Below, in pieces: positions 38,051-48,814 of a DNA stretch of 64,000 nt. Below the pieces are notes generated by a model, which searched no databases, had not been told where the DNA came from, and saw nothing but the letters and a program-made list of their open reading frames with translations. The translations under genes and the position numbers were made by a program. Numbering within the stretch: the stretch's first letter is position 1; the number at the start of each line of letters is the position of its first letter. This DNA comes from Schizochytrium sp. CCTCC M209059 (taxonomy: Eukaryota; Sar; Bigyra; Thraustochytrida; Thraustochytriidae): assembly GCA_000818945.1 (NCBI GenBank), contig KN805429.1, forward strand, positions 62,001-126,000, written 5' to 3'.

Positions 38051-38343
38051 TTGTGTCGCGTGTCGCTGGCCCGAGCTCGCTCGACCCTTGGCTTCGCCTC
38101 GCGCTGCGTCACGCTGCCGTGCCTTGCCTCGCTTGCCTCGCCGAGCGTGCTACCGCCCGAGCGCCCGAGCGAGCGCCGCCGCGCCGCCGGCGCCTCGGGA
38201 GTCTGTCTGCTGCGCCTGTGTGTCTTGTGTCTTGCTTGTGTGCTCGGGTTGGGGCCGATGTCGCTCGCGCCCGCCTCCCTCGCCCGCGGCCTCCGCTGCG
38301 CGGCGCGCGCGCGCGCTGCCTCCCGCCTCTCGCGGCCTCCCGT

Positions 38344-38832
38344 NNNNNNNNNNNNNNNNNNNNNNNNNNNNNNNNNNNNNNNNNNNNNNNNNNNNNNNNN
38401 NNNNNNNNNNNNNNNNNNNNNNNNNNNNNNNNNNNNNNNNNNNNNNNNNNNNNNNNNNNNNNNNNNNNNNNNNNNNNNNNNNNNNNNNNNNNNNNNNNNN
38501 NNNNNNNNNNNNNNNNNNNNNNNNNNNNNNNNNNNNNNNNNNNNNNNNNNNNNNNNNNNNNNNNNNNNNNNNNNNNNNNNNNNNNNNNNNNNNNNNNNNN
38601 NNNNNNNNNNNNNNNNNNNNNNNNNNNNNNNNNNNNNNNNNNNNNNNNNNNNNNNNNNNNNNNNNNNNNNNNNNNNNNNNNNNNNNNNNNNNNNNNNNNN
38701 NNNNNNNNNNNNNNNNNNNNNNNNNNNNNNNNNNNNNNNNNNNNNNNNNNNNNNNNNNNNNNNNNNNNNNNNNNNNNNNNNNNNNNNNNNNNNNNNNNNN
38801 NNNNNNNNNNNNNNNNNNNNNNNNNNNNNNNN
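38344..38832. other. Assembly gap (489 N)
   Basis: A run of N flanked on both sides by very GC-rich sequence. The interval between the ADF-H/villin-headpiece gene and the phosphatase tail repeats is incomplete; a small gene could be hidden. Confidence 0.99.
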
Positions 38833-39194
38833 CCTGCCCGCGCACACCGGGTGTGCGCATCGCACGGTCAAGGAGCAGCGCGCGCTCCCTTTCTTTCCTC
38901 TGTTTGCTTCCAAGGCCCATCCATAGTAAGCAGGCAGTATACTCAGCTGGCGTAGGGGCCAGAGGGAGGACAGCTCTCGAGTGTCGCAGGATGTGGCGGT
39001 CGGTTGGAGGTCAGGAGATCGAGAGGAAGGCCGCGCGACGAAGAGGAGGTATGCGCGTGATGTGCGGTATGGAGAAGTAGGCGCATGGATTAGTAGCGTA
39101 GGAGGCTGGAAGCCTTTCAAGTTGCGTTGGCCCGGGACGATGAATCAGAATCGGAAGCGCAAATGCAGAGCAAATGTAGATAGATACGATGATT
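38833..39194. other. Intergenic stretch
   Basis: Unique sequence between the gap and the tail-derived repeat of the phosphatase gene. No coding frame can be supported. Confidence 0.5.
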
Positions 39195-39519
39195 GAAGTC
39201 CTGCCGGGCAAGCGCTCAACTGCAAGCTACAAGAGAGATCGCAAGAGCGATGCTAGGGACCAGACGAGAACCTTGGTGACGAATGATCTTCTTTACATTG
39301 TTCTTCATGAATAATGGGCAGAGAGCGCGATGGCGCTCGCAGAGAGCAGCTTTGAAAACGATGAGAGAAGTCTTGCCGGGCAAGCGCTCGACTGCAAGAT
39401 ACAAGAGGGATCACAAGAGCAATGTTAAGGACCAGACGAAAACCTTGGTGACAATCTTCTTTTCATTGTTATTTATAAATTATGGGCAGAGAGCGAGCTG
39501 GTTGGCGCGCTCAGAGAGC
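39195..39519. repeat. Direct repeat of the histidine-phosphatase 3' end (two 153-bp copies)
   Basis: 39195-39347 and 39367-39519 are similar along their whole length (GAAGTC[C/T]TGCCGGGCAAGC... through GCAGAGAGC / TCAGAGAGC). By eye they are roughly 80-85% identical, with a period of 172 bp. The right copy contains the phosphatase stop codon (39511-39513) and its 3' flank. The left copy is a diverged duplicate in which the stop-equivalent triplet reads TGC. Confidence 0.85.
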
Positions 39520-40203
39520 GGCGCGGAGCTCGTCAGCCGTGGTAAGGTTGATGGCATGGACCTCGACCGTAGCGCTGTCGTGATCGAACGAGAGGACATT
39601 GATGCAGCAGTTGTGCTGCGGAACCTTGTGCATACCAGGTTTGTCGGCGTGAAGCTCGCTCAGAAGAACTTTATTAAGACGCGAGTGCGTGACGAAGAGA
39701 AGCTTGCTACCGGGCGCGTGGGCGGCGCAAATGCTCTGAATAGCGGCGTGAGCGCGATCAAAGACGAGACGCGGGGACTCGCCTCTTCCGGGACAAGCGG
39801 CGTCGCGATCTCCGCGGGCCCATGCCTCGGAGACGCTCTGAATATCGGTGCGAATGTCCTTGAGAAGCTGGCCTTCGAGCTGTCCATAATTCATTTCTTT
39901 AAGTTCGGGCACAACGGAGAGGCCCTTTTCTTTGGCCGCGCAGGAGCTGTCTCTAGCCTCGAGGATCGCCTCGGCGGTCTCTCTTGCGCGCTGGAGCTCG
40001 CTCGCGAAGGCGCCGTGGACTTCGAGGTCTGCCAAGAGGCCTCCGAGCGCGCGAGCCTGCTCGCGTCCCTTTTCGTTGAGCGGGGGGTCCAGACCAGCGC
40101 CCTGCACGCGGCCCTCCGCGTTGGCGGCGGTCTCCCCGTGCCTGCACAGCAGCACGAGGCTGCGCCGGGCAGAAGACGCCATTGCGCGCGCAGGATCAGG
40201 CAA
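39511..40203 (-). CDS. Histidine phosphatase / phosphoglycerate-mutase-like protein
   Basis: A 230-residue member of the histidine phosphatase superfamily (branch 1). The catalytic motif is LLCRHGETAANAEGRVQG (phospho-acceptor His in RHG near residue 20). Next come the second Arg region FASELQRARETAEAIL and the acid/base region ELKEMNYGQLEGQ. The second catalytic His is in KLLFVTHSRLNKVLLSEL. The sequence resembles broad-specificity phosphatases and 2,3-bisphosphoglycerate-independent cobC/GpmB-like enzymes more than the glycolytic dPGM. The phosphomonoester substrate is unknown. Probably cytosolic. Translation may start at the Met at 40203 or at MASSARRS (40182), which lies closer to the fold. 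Its 3' end is duplicated downstream. Confidence 0.88.
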   Translation of the reverse strand: MPDPARAMASSARRSLVLLCRHGETAANAEGRVQGAGLDPPLNEKGREQARALGGLLADLEVHGAFASELQRARETAEAILEARDSSCAAKEKGLSVVPELKEMNYGQLEGQLLKDIRTDIQSVSEAWARGDRDAACPGRGESPRLVFDRAHAAIQSICAAHAPGSKLLFVTHSRLNKVLLSELHADKPGMHKVPQHNCCINVLSFDHDSATVEVHAINLTTADELRAAL

Positions 40204-40588
40204 ACTTGAGCGCAGGCCTGGTGTCGGTCTGTCTCACCCGATGGCTGGGCTCGCTGTCCCGCTTGCCTTGGTGGATCCTTGCGCAAAGGACGGCCGCAGC
40301 GAGCGAGCACGCACTCTCGAGTCGCGACGCTGATTCTTCGCTCGCTTGCTGTTTCGCGCAAGCACGCACGCACGCATGCACGCACGCACAGTCCTCGACC
40401 GGTTCTGGACCTCGTTTCGGAGTCCGCTCTTCTCTTACCATGCTGGGCCTACTGGGCCTACCTACTAACAGGGGTCGACGCAGCCAGCCAGGCGGCCATG
40501 ATCTCGCACGACACAAGGAGAAAATCCAAAGAAGTCATTGCAGAGCAGAGTGGAATGTGAATATTTGTATTGGTATAGCGGTGATGTA

Positions 40589-40624
<36 letters not shown>

Positions 40625-40688
40625 AATTAAAAAAGTAGGTCAATCAGTCAGTCACTGGCAGGAAGGAGTCTGTCTATCGACATGGTTT
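40204..40688. other. Intergenic region with GCAC and CT repeats
   Basis: Upstream region of the phosphatase and 3' region of the AP2-like gene. It contains CGCACGCA repeats at about 40358-40388 and a CT dinucleotide run at 40590-40621. No gene is seen. Confidence 0.6.
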
Positions 40689-43600
40689 TCATGGGGAAGC
40701 CTCATCCGTCTCGTCGCGCTCGGCCGTGTTGACCTTGCGAACGCTGGCAAAAGCGTTGGCGTGGTCGTTTGATGATTTGGACTTGTTTGCTTGGCTCTGG
40801 TTGGACGCTCGATCAACGAGCTGCTTTTCACCGGCCTGCACAGCGGCCATGTGGGATGCCGAGTCAGCAATGGACTCTGCACAGCCATCTCCCTTGCCCT
40901 CCGAGTCGGATTTGCTGTTTCGCTTGCCGGAAGAGTCTTCCGGAGAATGTGATGGCTTCTTCTTCTTGGCACTGGAGTTGAGGTCATCAGGAGCAAGTCG
41001 CGGGCGCTTTTTCAGTGGGACCTGGTCAACGAGCGTGTCGTTATGAGACTGTGCCTTGACATTTGCCTGTTCGGAAGAACCGGTGGTGTGCGTGGTGGAG
41101 CTGTGGCCTGCGGCTGGTTTGTCCGTCGGCGAGGCGCGCCCAGAGTCGTCCACCTTTGCGCTGTGATTCTTGCTCGAGGAAGGAAACGAGGTCGGCTTGG
41201 ACGCCGCCGGCTTGGCAGCAGAGTCGAGCCCAGAAGCGTGTTTGGGCGCGTCCGTAATGGTGGTGCCGTTAGAGTTGGAGCGCTCGAGCTTGGAGGACTT
41301 GGACTTCATCATCTTTCCTGCGTCTTCGTTACCTGGATTGGAGGGCAATAACGGCGACGACTTGGGTCGCGAGATGTCCTTGGCCGGCGAGGATGTCGAA
41401 GAGGATGCCCCGAAGGCGGCAACAGCGCCGCCAGCAGAGGTTCCGCTCGGCTTCGTTTTTGGGTCCTTGTGCGGCCGTGGCTTGGAGGAGGAGGACGATG
41501 ACGAAGTAGCGTTGGCGACATGACCGGGGGGCGTAGCCTTAGTCGAGGGGGCGTCGAAAGCCGCAGTCGCGTCCTTGGACTTGAAGTCTGGCTTTGGCGG
41601 CTTGGACGATTTGGACGACGAGCGACGTGACGGCTGCTGTTGTTGCTGCTGCTGCTGCTGCTGATTATCCTCATCATCATCGGGATCGTCCGCAATGCTA
41701 CGGCCCTCGGCGGCGGCGGCGGCTTCCAGAGCGGCCATCTCGGCGCGCACCTTGGCCTCTGCCTCCTTGTCCTTTTGGCGCTCCGTGGCGAGATTCATGC
41801 GCTCCGATACGACCTTGTCCATTTTCGTCATGTAAACAGAGTTCATGTGGTTCTTGACGGCCTCTGCTGCTTGTTCGCGATGCAGAAAGGAGCCGAGTTT
41901 GCGCGATTTGCCATCAACGTACACGCGAGCCTGCCAGCGTTGCTCGCTGTTGCTCCAACGCACGCCCGTGGTTTTGTGAGACTTGTGCCTCGAGTGGCCA
42001 CCGGTGGATGACCGACTTCCTGATCCGGCGGCCTCTCCCTTGTTGTGGCCGCTGCTGCTCTGGCTGCTCGAGGACTTGCGGTGCTTGGAGGACGAAGACG
42101 AGGACTTTGCGGGCGAAGGCTTCGAACGCGACTTGTGAGCGCCGTTCGAGCCAAGACCCGAAGCATTGTTGCCTGACCGCGAGGGCCCGTTTTGGAACGA
42201 TTTGGCGTTGCTCGATGACTGGCCATTGGACGTTTGTGCGCCCGTCTGCCACTGGCCGTTGACCATCATTCGCGGCTGCTGCTGCTGCTGCTGTTGCTGA
42301 GGCATGGAAAGCATTTGTTGCTGCATCTGGGGGTGCATCATGTGCTGCTGTCCACCGTTGCCATTGGCAAAGTAGGCGCCGGCAGGGAGAAAGCTGGCTC
42401 CGCGTCCGCCCTGAGGATGAGGGACAAGGTAGCGCTGTTCCCATTTGCCGTTTACCAGCACTGTTTGCATTTGAAGGGGCTGTTGCTGCGGCATGAGAAT
42501 CTGCATGCCGTTTTGCGTGAATGCAATTTGCTGCGGCCCGCCTTGTTGTCCAGGGGCCATCATGGGCTGGCCATTCCAGGAAATTTGCTGCATGCCTTGG
42601 GGCATTTGCTGGACTTGATACATTTGCTGTTGCGGCTGTTGCATTTGCTGTTGGTGTTGCATTTGTTGTGGTTGCTGCATTTGCATTTGCTGGGGAAAGA
42701 ACATCTGTCCGTTGATGATTTGTGGCTGCAGCATTTGCGGTTGTTGGTTCTGCTGCTGTTGGTTCTGCTGCTGGGGCTGCTGCATTTGCATTTGCATTTG
42801 CGGTTGCTGCTGTTGGTTCTGCTGCTGGGGCTGCTGCATCATCATTTGCGGCTGCATCATCATGAACTGCTGTTGAGGCATTTGCTGTTGCTGCTGGGGT
42901 TGTTGCTGTTGCTGTTGCTGCTGCTGCTGCTGCGACTGCTGTTGTGGCTGCTGCTGCATCATATATTGCTGGAATTGCTGGGGCTGCTGCTGAGACAATG
43001 CACTGGGTTTGTTCGGGGTCGTGCTCGGTGAATTCGACGATGAGGAGACACCCTGCGGACGCGACGAACCAGATCCCACTGCAGGCCCGTTACCAGGGAG
43101 AGACTTGCCATGAGAACTGTTGTTGTTGTTGTTGTTGTTGCTGCTGCTGCTGGTGTTCCCAAACATGTTGCTGGAGTTACCTCCGTTCGAAGAGCCATGG
43201 CTGTTGCTGTTAGAAGAGGAAGAGTTTCCACTGGATCCGCTCGAAGTACCATGGCTGGAGTTGTTATTGCTGATGGAGGCGACATTCGTGGTCGCTTGCT
43301 GCTGCGCGGACCGCGGCATAAGAAACGGAAATTGAGTTCCATTTGCTTGAAACTGCTGAGCGAGGCTCTGAGGAAGGCCACCCATGACGCCAGCAGCGTT
43401 GTTGTTATTGTTGTTGCTGTTGTTGGTATTATTGCTGGTGGTGTTGCTTCCGCCGTTGCTGGTGCTATGCTTGTTGCTGTTGTTATTCGATCCAGCGTTA
43501 GCACTGCTCTCAGGTGCGGCGTTCGACGAGTTGAGTAATGCTCGCGGCAGAGAGCCCGAAGCATGGGAAGCGTTTCCTTCTGAGCTTTCGCGCTGCGTTT

Positions 43601-44153
43601 GATTTTGCAAAAAATTGGGCTGCTGAAGCGCCTGGAAGTTCATGGGGAAGCCGTGGTTACTGTTGCTTCCGGTGTTCGAAGTTCCCTCCCCCGAACTTGA
43701 TGATTTCTGCTGTTGTTGCTGTTGTTGCTGCGGCTGGCTGTTGGAGAAATTCATCGAGCTCGCGAACTTTTGCAAGTTGAATTGCGAGGGCCACTGCTGC
43801 TGCTGCTGCTGTTGCTGCTGGGATGGTTGCTGTTGCTGTTGCTGCGGCTGCTGTTGTTGATGTTGCATTTGCTGCTGCATGTGCTGGGGCCACATCATGG
43901 CTCCACTGCTGCTGCCGCTGCCGCTGCCGTTGCTGCTGTAATTGTTGTTATTATTGGCGGCGGCGTTGCTGACCCCAGTGTTGCCATTTCCGCTGGAGGA
44001 AGGGGCGTTTCCGCTGCCGGAGCCACCGCTGCTTGTACCGCCGTTGCTATTGCTGTTGTTGTTGCTCCAGTTTCCAAAAAGCTGCTGCATTTGCGAGGGC
44101 TGCATCACTCCGCCTTGCTGCAAGTTCCCCTGGAACGGGAACGGTAGCGACAT
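40689..44153 (-). CDS. Large Q/N/S-rich protein with an AP2-like DNA-binding domain
   Basis: 1154 residues from MSLPFPFQGN at 44153. An in-frame Met at 44318 exists, but the intervening sequence translates purine-repeat leader, so I prefer 44153. The first 650 residues are almost entirely low complexity: Asn/Ser/Gly runs, many poly-Q runs (MQQQMQHQQQQPQQQQQQ) and Met/Pro/Gln segments. Around residues 730-785 is one conserved domain, GVRWSNSEQRWQARVYVDGK then RKLGSFLHREQAAEAVKNHM. It has the three-strand-plus-helix pattern of AP2/ERF integrase-type DNA-binding domains, as found in plants, apicomplexans and stramenopiles. A charged helix (KDKEAEAKVRAEMAALEAAA), another Q run and a Ser/Lys/Pro-rich tail with basic nuclear-signal-like KKRPRLAP and KKKKPSH follow. 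The likely role is a transcriptional regulator with prion-like activation regions (inference). Confidence 0.8.
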   Translation of the reverse strand: MSLPFPFQGNLQQGGVMQPSQMQQLFGNWSNNNSNSNGGTSSGGSGSGNAPSSSGNGNTGVSNAAANNNNNYSSNGSGSGSSSGAMMWPQHMQQQMQHQQQQPQQQQQQPSQQQQQQQQQWPSQFNLQKFASSMNFSNSQPQQQQQQQQKSSSSGEGTSNTGSNSNHGFPMNFQALQQPNFLQNQTQRESSEGNASHASGSLPRALLNSSNAAPESSANAGSNNNSNKHSTSNGGSNTTSNNTNNSNNNNNNAAGVMGGLPQSLAQQFQANGTQFPFLMPRSAQQQATTNVASISNNNSSHGTSSGSSGNSSSSNSNSHGSSNGGNSSNMFGNTSSSSNNNNNNNSSHGKSLPGNGPAVGSGSSRPQGVSSSSNSPSTTPNKPSALSQQQPQQFQQYMMQQQPQQQSQQQQQQQQQQQPQQQQQMPQQQFMMMQPQMMMQQPQQQNQQQQPQMQMQMQQPQQQNQQQQNQQPQMLQPQIINGQMFFPQQMQMQQPQQMQHQQQMQQPQQQMYQVQQMPQGMQQISWNGQPMMAPGQQGGPQQIAFTQNGMQILMPQQQPLQMQTVLVNGKWEQRYLVPHPQGGRGASFLPAGAYFANGNGGQQHMMHPQMQQQMLSMPQQQQQQQQPRMMVNGQWQTGAQTSNGQSSSNAKSFQNGPSRSGNNASGLGSNGAHKSRSKPSPAKSSSSSSKHRKSSSSQSSSGHNKGEAAGSGSRSSTGGHSRHKSHKTTGVRWSNSEQRWQARVYVDGKSRKLGSFLHREQAAEAVKNHMNSVYMTKMDKVVSERMNLATERQKDKEAEAKVRAEMAALEAAAAAEGRSIADDPDDDEDNQQQQQQQQQQPSRRSSSKSSKPPKPDFKSKDATAAFDAPSTKATPPGHVANATSSSSSSSKPRPHKDPKTKPSGTSAGGAVAAFGASSSTSSPAKDISRPKSSPLLPSNPGNEDAGKMMKSKSSKLERSNSNGTTITDAPKHASGLDSAAKPAASKPTSFPSSSKNHSAKVDDSGRASPTDKPAAGHSSTTHTTGSSEQANVKAQSHNDTLVDQVPLKKRPRLAPDDLNSSAKKKKPSHSPEDSSGKRNSKSDSEGKGDGCAESIADSASHMAAVQAGEKQLVDRASNQSQANKSKSSNDHANAFASVRKVNTAERDETDEASP

Positions 44154-47100
44154 CTCCTCGCTCGACTCGATAGATACAGACAGCGACTTGTGTTGTTTTC
44201 TTTCTTTCGTTCTTTCTTTCTTGTTTTTTCCTCTTTTTTCCTCTGTTTTTTCCCTTGACCTTTTCTCTGCAGGGGAACAAGGAGGAGGGGGGGCGAAGAA
44301 GGAGGGGTTTCGCGACAACGTGCGCGGCTCGATGCCTTCGCTCGCGTCGGGCTGGCGCGGTTGCGACGCCTGCTGGTCTGCTGCTCGCTACTCTTCCTGG
44401 CTGCCTCCGATTAGATCGATCGATCGATTGATCAATCGGTCGGTCGGTCGGTCGGGTGGATTGAGGGGAAAAACACGAGGCGAGCAAGCAGGGCAGGTAG
44501 GCGAAAGGAAGGAGAAACGAGAGCTCGCTCGCTTCACGCGTCGGCTTGGCTCCGCCTGTCCGTGCGGCCTCGCCCACGCGTCTGCGCCGGTCGCGCGCTC
44601 TGCCGCTGCTGCCGCCGATTGGCGACCTGCTCGATCGAAAGCCCGAGGGAGCGCCCGAGGGAGCGAGCGAGCGAGCGAGCGAACGAACGTATGAACGAGC
44701 GAACGATCGACTGACTGAATGTATGTATGTAAAAGGCACGCTGGCCAGCACGCTCGCGCTCGCCGACCGGAGTCGCTTGCGCCTCCCGCGCACTCGACGC
44801 GCTCGGCTCCCTCCCTTCCTCGCTCTCGCGCGCGCGTTCTCTCTCGTCCGCGCCGCGCCCGACGGGCCGCCGCCGCGCGCCCGCGTCCGCGTGCCTTCCG
44901 GAGCTCTGCGTCTGGGGTCTGTCTGCCTCCCTGCCTGCCTCTCTCTCCCTTCCTTGCTTGTCTGTCTGTCTCACTGTCAGTCAGCCTTTCTTTCTTTCTT
45001 TCTTTCTTCCTTCCTTCCTGCTACTCTAAGGTGGTCTGTCAGTCAGTCTGTCTGTGCCCTTGCTTTCTTTCTTCCGCGCTTGCCTTCCCCTGGCGCCCTC
45101 TGCCTCACGCGGCCCCCGCACCCCCACCGGCCGCCCCACCCCACACTGGCGACCCGCGGGCCCTCGCAGCCGCGCGCTTTGCCTCTGCCGCCGCCCTCTC
45201 TGCGCCGCCGCGGCCCCCCCCACTGCCACCGCCGTAGTCAGGCTAGGTCTCCGCAGCTGCGCGAAGCAGGGACTGCGGGGCGCCTGAGAGAAGGAGGCCG
45301 CCAGTGGTGCCTGCGCCTCCGCCGGCCTGTGTGCCAGTGTGTCAGCCAGTTGGTCGGCCGCCGGCCAGTCAGCCAGCCAATCAGGCAGTCAGTCAGTCAG
45401 TCGGTCGATCAGTCAGTCGCCCTCTGCCTCTCAGGGTCCGGGACCGCCTGCCTGCCCTCACGACGCTCCTGCCCTACTGAGGGGAGAAGCCCTCGGCTCC
45501 CTCCGCACATCTGCCGCACCCACTGCCTTTGTTCTTTCGCGGCCGCACTTGATTCATTCATGGCAGCCAGGCGTCAGCGGCCGCGGTGGCGCGAGCATCT
45601 GTGCCGCAGACAGGACGGCATGGCATGGCGTGGCATGGCACGGCATCGCACGGAAAGGTATGGCAGCACGCGAGCCTCCTGGCGTGCGTGCAATCGTGCG
45701 TGCGTGCGTGCGTGCGAGCGTACGTACGTGCGTGTTTGCGGGCGAGGAGCAAGCCACACCAGCCACCGGTTGGACGGCCAGGGTCACGGTGCCAGCCAGG
45801 CCTGCGCGGTGTCCGCGGCCCAGGCGTTCGCAGGCGGGGCTGCGGGCGTCAAAGGGGGGTTCGGGCGTGGCCGCTGCGGGCCCGCGCGCCCCTCCCGACG
45901 CAGCGGGCCCCTCTGCGCCGGCGCTCAAGCCCGCAGCTACCCCGGAGAGATTCTGTCTGCCGTGCTCACCACCCCGGCGCGACGGCGGGCAGGCGGCACC
46001 CGGCCCAAGCAAGCGGACAAGAAAGGCGGCGAAGGCGGCCCGAGGCTGTGGGAGCTGCAGTAGGGCTGCCACGGTGGACGGCCGGCTTGCACCGCGGCAC
46101 GTGTGGGTCCAGCCCTCGTAGCCACCAGCCACAAGGCTTCTGGTCGTTGGCGCGGACGGCCGTCATCTCACCAAGGAAGCATGGCGAATGACGGCCACGG
46201 ATGGTAGGCTGAAGACTGACCGACAGCCCAGTCGGCCATGGACATATGACGAGATCAGCAAGCCAGCCAGCCGGTCAGGCTTCCGGCGCCGTCCGCGCAC
46301 CAGCTGTCGCGCGAACGCCGGGCACGGAAGAGCGAAATCGGACGAAGCTGGAGCCCAACAAACTCGGGCGCCGATGGCCCCCGCAGCCACAGAAATACAG
46401 ACGGGGTGGGGCTGGCTTGGGGGGAACTTGCCCCGCAGCTTCCACTGGAGCGCACATGGGGGAAGCGATTTGAACAGACGAGGAACCTGTGGAAGCGATG
46501 GCCTCTCTGGGACTTCGCCTCTTGCGGAGCAGCCTGTTCCGGCACCATCGCCATTCACCTAACCCCCGCAGCGGCTTCTAGACGATTCCGTCGGTCGGTA
46601 TTGCAGGCATTCCGCTTTCCCATTCCCAGGCTCCCAGCGTTCCCCTCCTCTGTATTTATGCACACTCACACACACGTATAAGTACGTAAACCATTCCCTC
46701 GCTTCGAAACATTGATTTGCTCTTCTACTCTCGACTCTGGCCCCCTTCCACAACCACTTCCTCTGGTGCCGCTCCCTCTCACCCTCCCTCTGTCACGCAC
46801 CCGACCGTTAGCTGCGGGTAAGCGGACTTGGCAACCTAAACCCCACACTCCGCCTACGTTCGGCGCGCTTCCCCCACACGCCGAGGTGCTGCGCGGCGCA
46901 ATAAGGGTGAGCGGGCTGAGCTAGTCGCGCTGCTGCGGGGCCGACGTCCGGTGCGCCGTGTAGGGGCTTGAGAGGGCAAAACAAGCCGAGGCGCGCCGGT
47001 TTGCCGCTCGCGAAACCTCCCTCCACTGCGCCTATCTATGCCTGTGGACACGCGGCGAAACGCGGCGAAACATCTCGGCGAAACATCTCGGTGAAACGCG

Positions 47101-48814
47101 GAAACGCGGTGGCGGCAAGCGCAGTCACGCGCCAGGTTCTACGCACTTGTCTGGCTAGGTACCCGCCAAAGAGGGAGAGCGTGATAGAGTGGGAGAGCGA
47201 TGCGATGCGGCGAGTGAGAGAGCGATGCGGAGAGTGCGAGAGAGAGAGAGAGAGAGAGAGAGAGGGCAAGAGAGAGACGCGAAAGAGGAGCAGCCAAATG
47301 CCCGCTCCACCATGGGCCAGTGCTATGCTATGCTCTCTACTAGTAGCTAGCTATCTATCTAGGCTAGGTGGGTAGCGGCCCTTCCCTGGTGGTAAAGAAA
47401 CAAGGAAAAAGCCGAGGGGAACAGTCCGTCCGCCGAGACGGGAAACCACCGAGTCTAGGCAGTCACGAGAAGCTGAGCTCTCAGCCACCGTGGCCAAAAC
47501 AAGCTGAGTCCAAGGCTGGCCGCAAGCCAGCCCGCGAGCGCACACCACGGCGAAAACCCGCCGCGGCCCGTGCAGCCAACGCGGCGGCCGCGTCTCGCCT
47601 TGCGGCGGCAGGCGCGCAGACACAGACACTTAGGCCCGGCGGGATGCGGAGGGCGCGCGCGAGGGCCAGAGCGCGGCCGCGAGGGGGCGCGGGGGGATGG
47701 GCAGGCAAGGCCTCGCGCACCCCCCGCAGCGCCGCCGCGCCGCCGCCGCGCCGCTGCCACCCGCAGTGCCCCTCTGGCCTTCGCGAAGCAGCCCGCCTGG
47801 CCCGCTGCACTCTCCCTCTCACGCTCTCCCCCTCTCTCACCAGGTCCGTCTTTCCGTCTGTCAGTCGTACTACGTATGTGCATAATGTCTGTCGGTCAAC
47901 CTGCCTACTCGCCGTTTGCGTCTGCGTCTGCGACTGCCTCTGCGTGCTGGCCCACGCTGCAGCTGCGTGACGGCCCCGCGCTGCCCTTCTCCGCGGACAG
48001 GGCCTTTCTTGGCGCTGCGCGTGCAGCACCGCGCGCGGGGCCGGGCGGGCCTCTGCCTTTCACCCTTCCTTCCCCTTCCTTCTCACCTCCCCTGCCTCTC
48101 CCTCTGTGGCCGCTCCGCTCGCCCTCTGCGGCCACAATGGCCTCTCCCCCTCGCGCCGCGCCAGGCGCGCCCGTGCTCCGCTGTGCTCTACCGCCGCCGA
48201 CTTGCGGGGCGCAGCACCGCAGTGCTCCACAGCGGCCGGCAGGCTGCGCGCACGGTGGCAGCAGGAAGGAGCTCGAAGCCAGAGGGAGGCGCGCGGCGCA
48301 GGGAGGCCGGCGCCGCGGCAAGGACCATTCGTTACCGCCTCAGACGCACCGTTCCGCACTGCTTGCTTGCTCGCTCGCTTGCTTGCGTCGCGGCGACGCA
48401 GCGAGAGAGCGAGGGAGCGCTGTTCCGGCGCGGCTGCCTCGGGGTTTGCGCAAGGGCAGGCAGTGCAGAGAAAGGCCCTCTCTCCCTCCCTCCCTCTCTG
48501 CCTCCCTGCCTCCCTCCCTCTCTCCTTCCTTCGCTGCCCCGGTGCACTGGCCGGCGGTCTATAGTATCTATCTCTGCCGCGGCCGCCCCACGTCGACGCT
48601 TCCTTCGGATCCAGCTAGCTCCGCCTTGCAGCGCAGCGCCGCCGCGCAAACGTCACCGCTCCAGAGGGGAGTCCTCGCCGGTCTCTCTCTCTCCCTCCGC
48701 CGCGCTGCGCCCGTCCCTGAAGCGCCCTCGCGGCGGCCAGCTGTCCGTCTGCCCTCCACCCTCCCTGCCCCGCCCCGCCCTGCCCTGCCCTGCCCCATGC
48801 GCCGGCCCCCCGCG
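44154..48814. other. Gene-poor, GC-rich, microsatellite-laden region
   Basis: About 4.6 kb in which no frame looks like a real protein: all long frames are Ala/Arg/Pro/Ser-rich and overlap each other. It holds many simple repeats: TTTC tracts at 44195-44225 (leader of the AP2-like gene), GATC/GGTC units at 44415-44455, GCGA/ACGA units at 44664-44710, TTTC/TTCC at 44987-45020, GTCA at 45385-45420, GGCAT at 45615-45640, GCGT at 45695-45735, GAAACGCGGC/GAAACATCTC units at 47053-47112, GA at 47237-47263, and CCCT tracts at 48480-48530 and 48770-48795. Whether it is a long leader, a spacer or subtelomere-like DNA cannot be told. Confidence 0.6.

Noticed and set aside
44546..46121. Long plus-strand frames in the GC-rich region before the receptor cluster
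   Set aside because: All three forward frames are open over much of it, with Arg/Ala/Pro/Ser composition that follows simple repeats. No domain or consistent start is seen.
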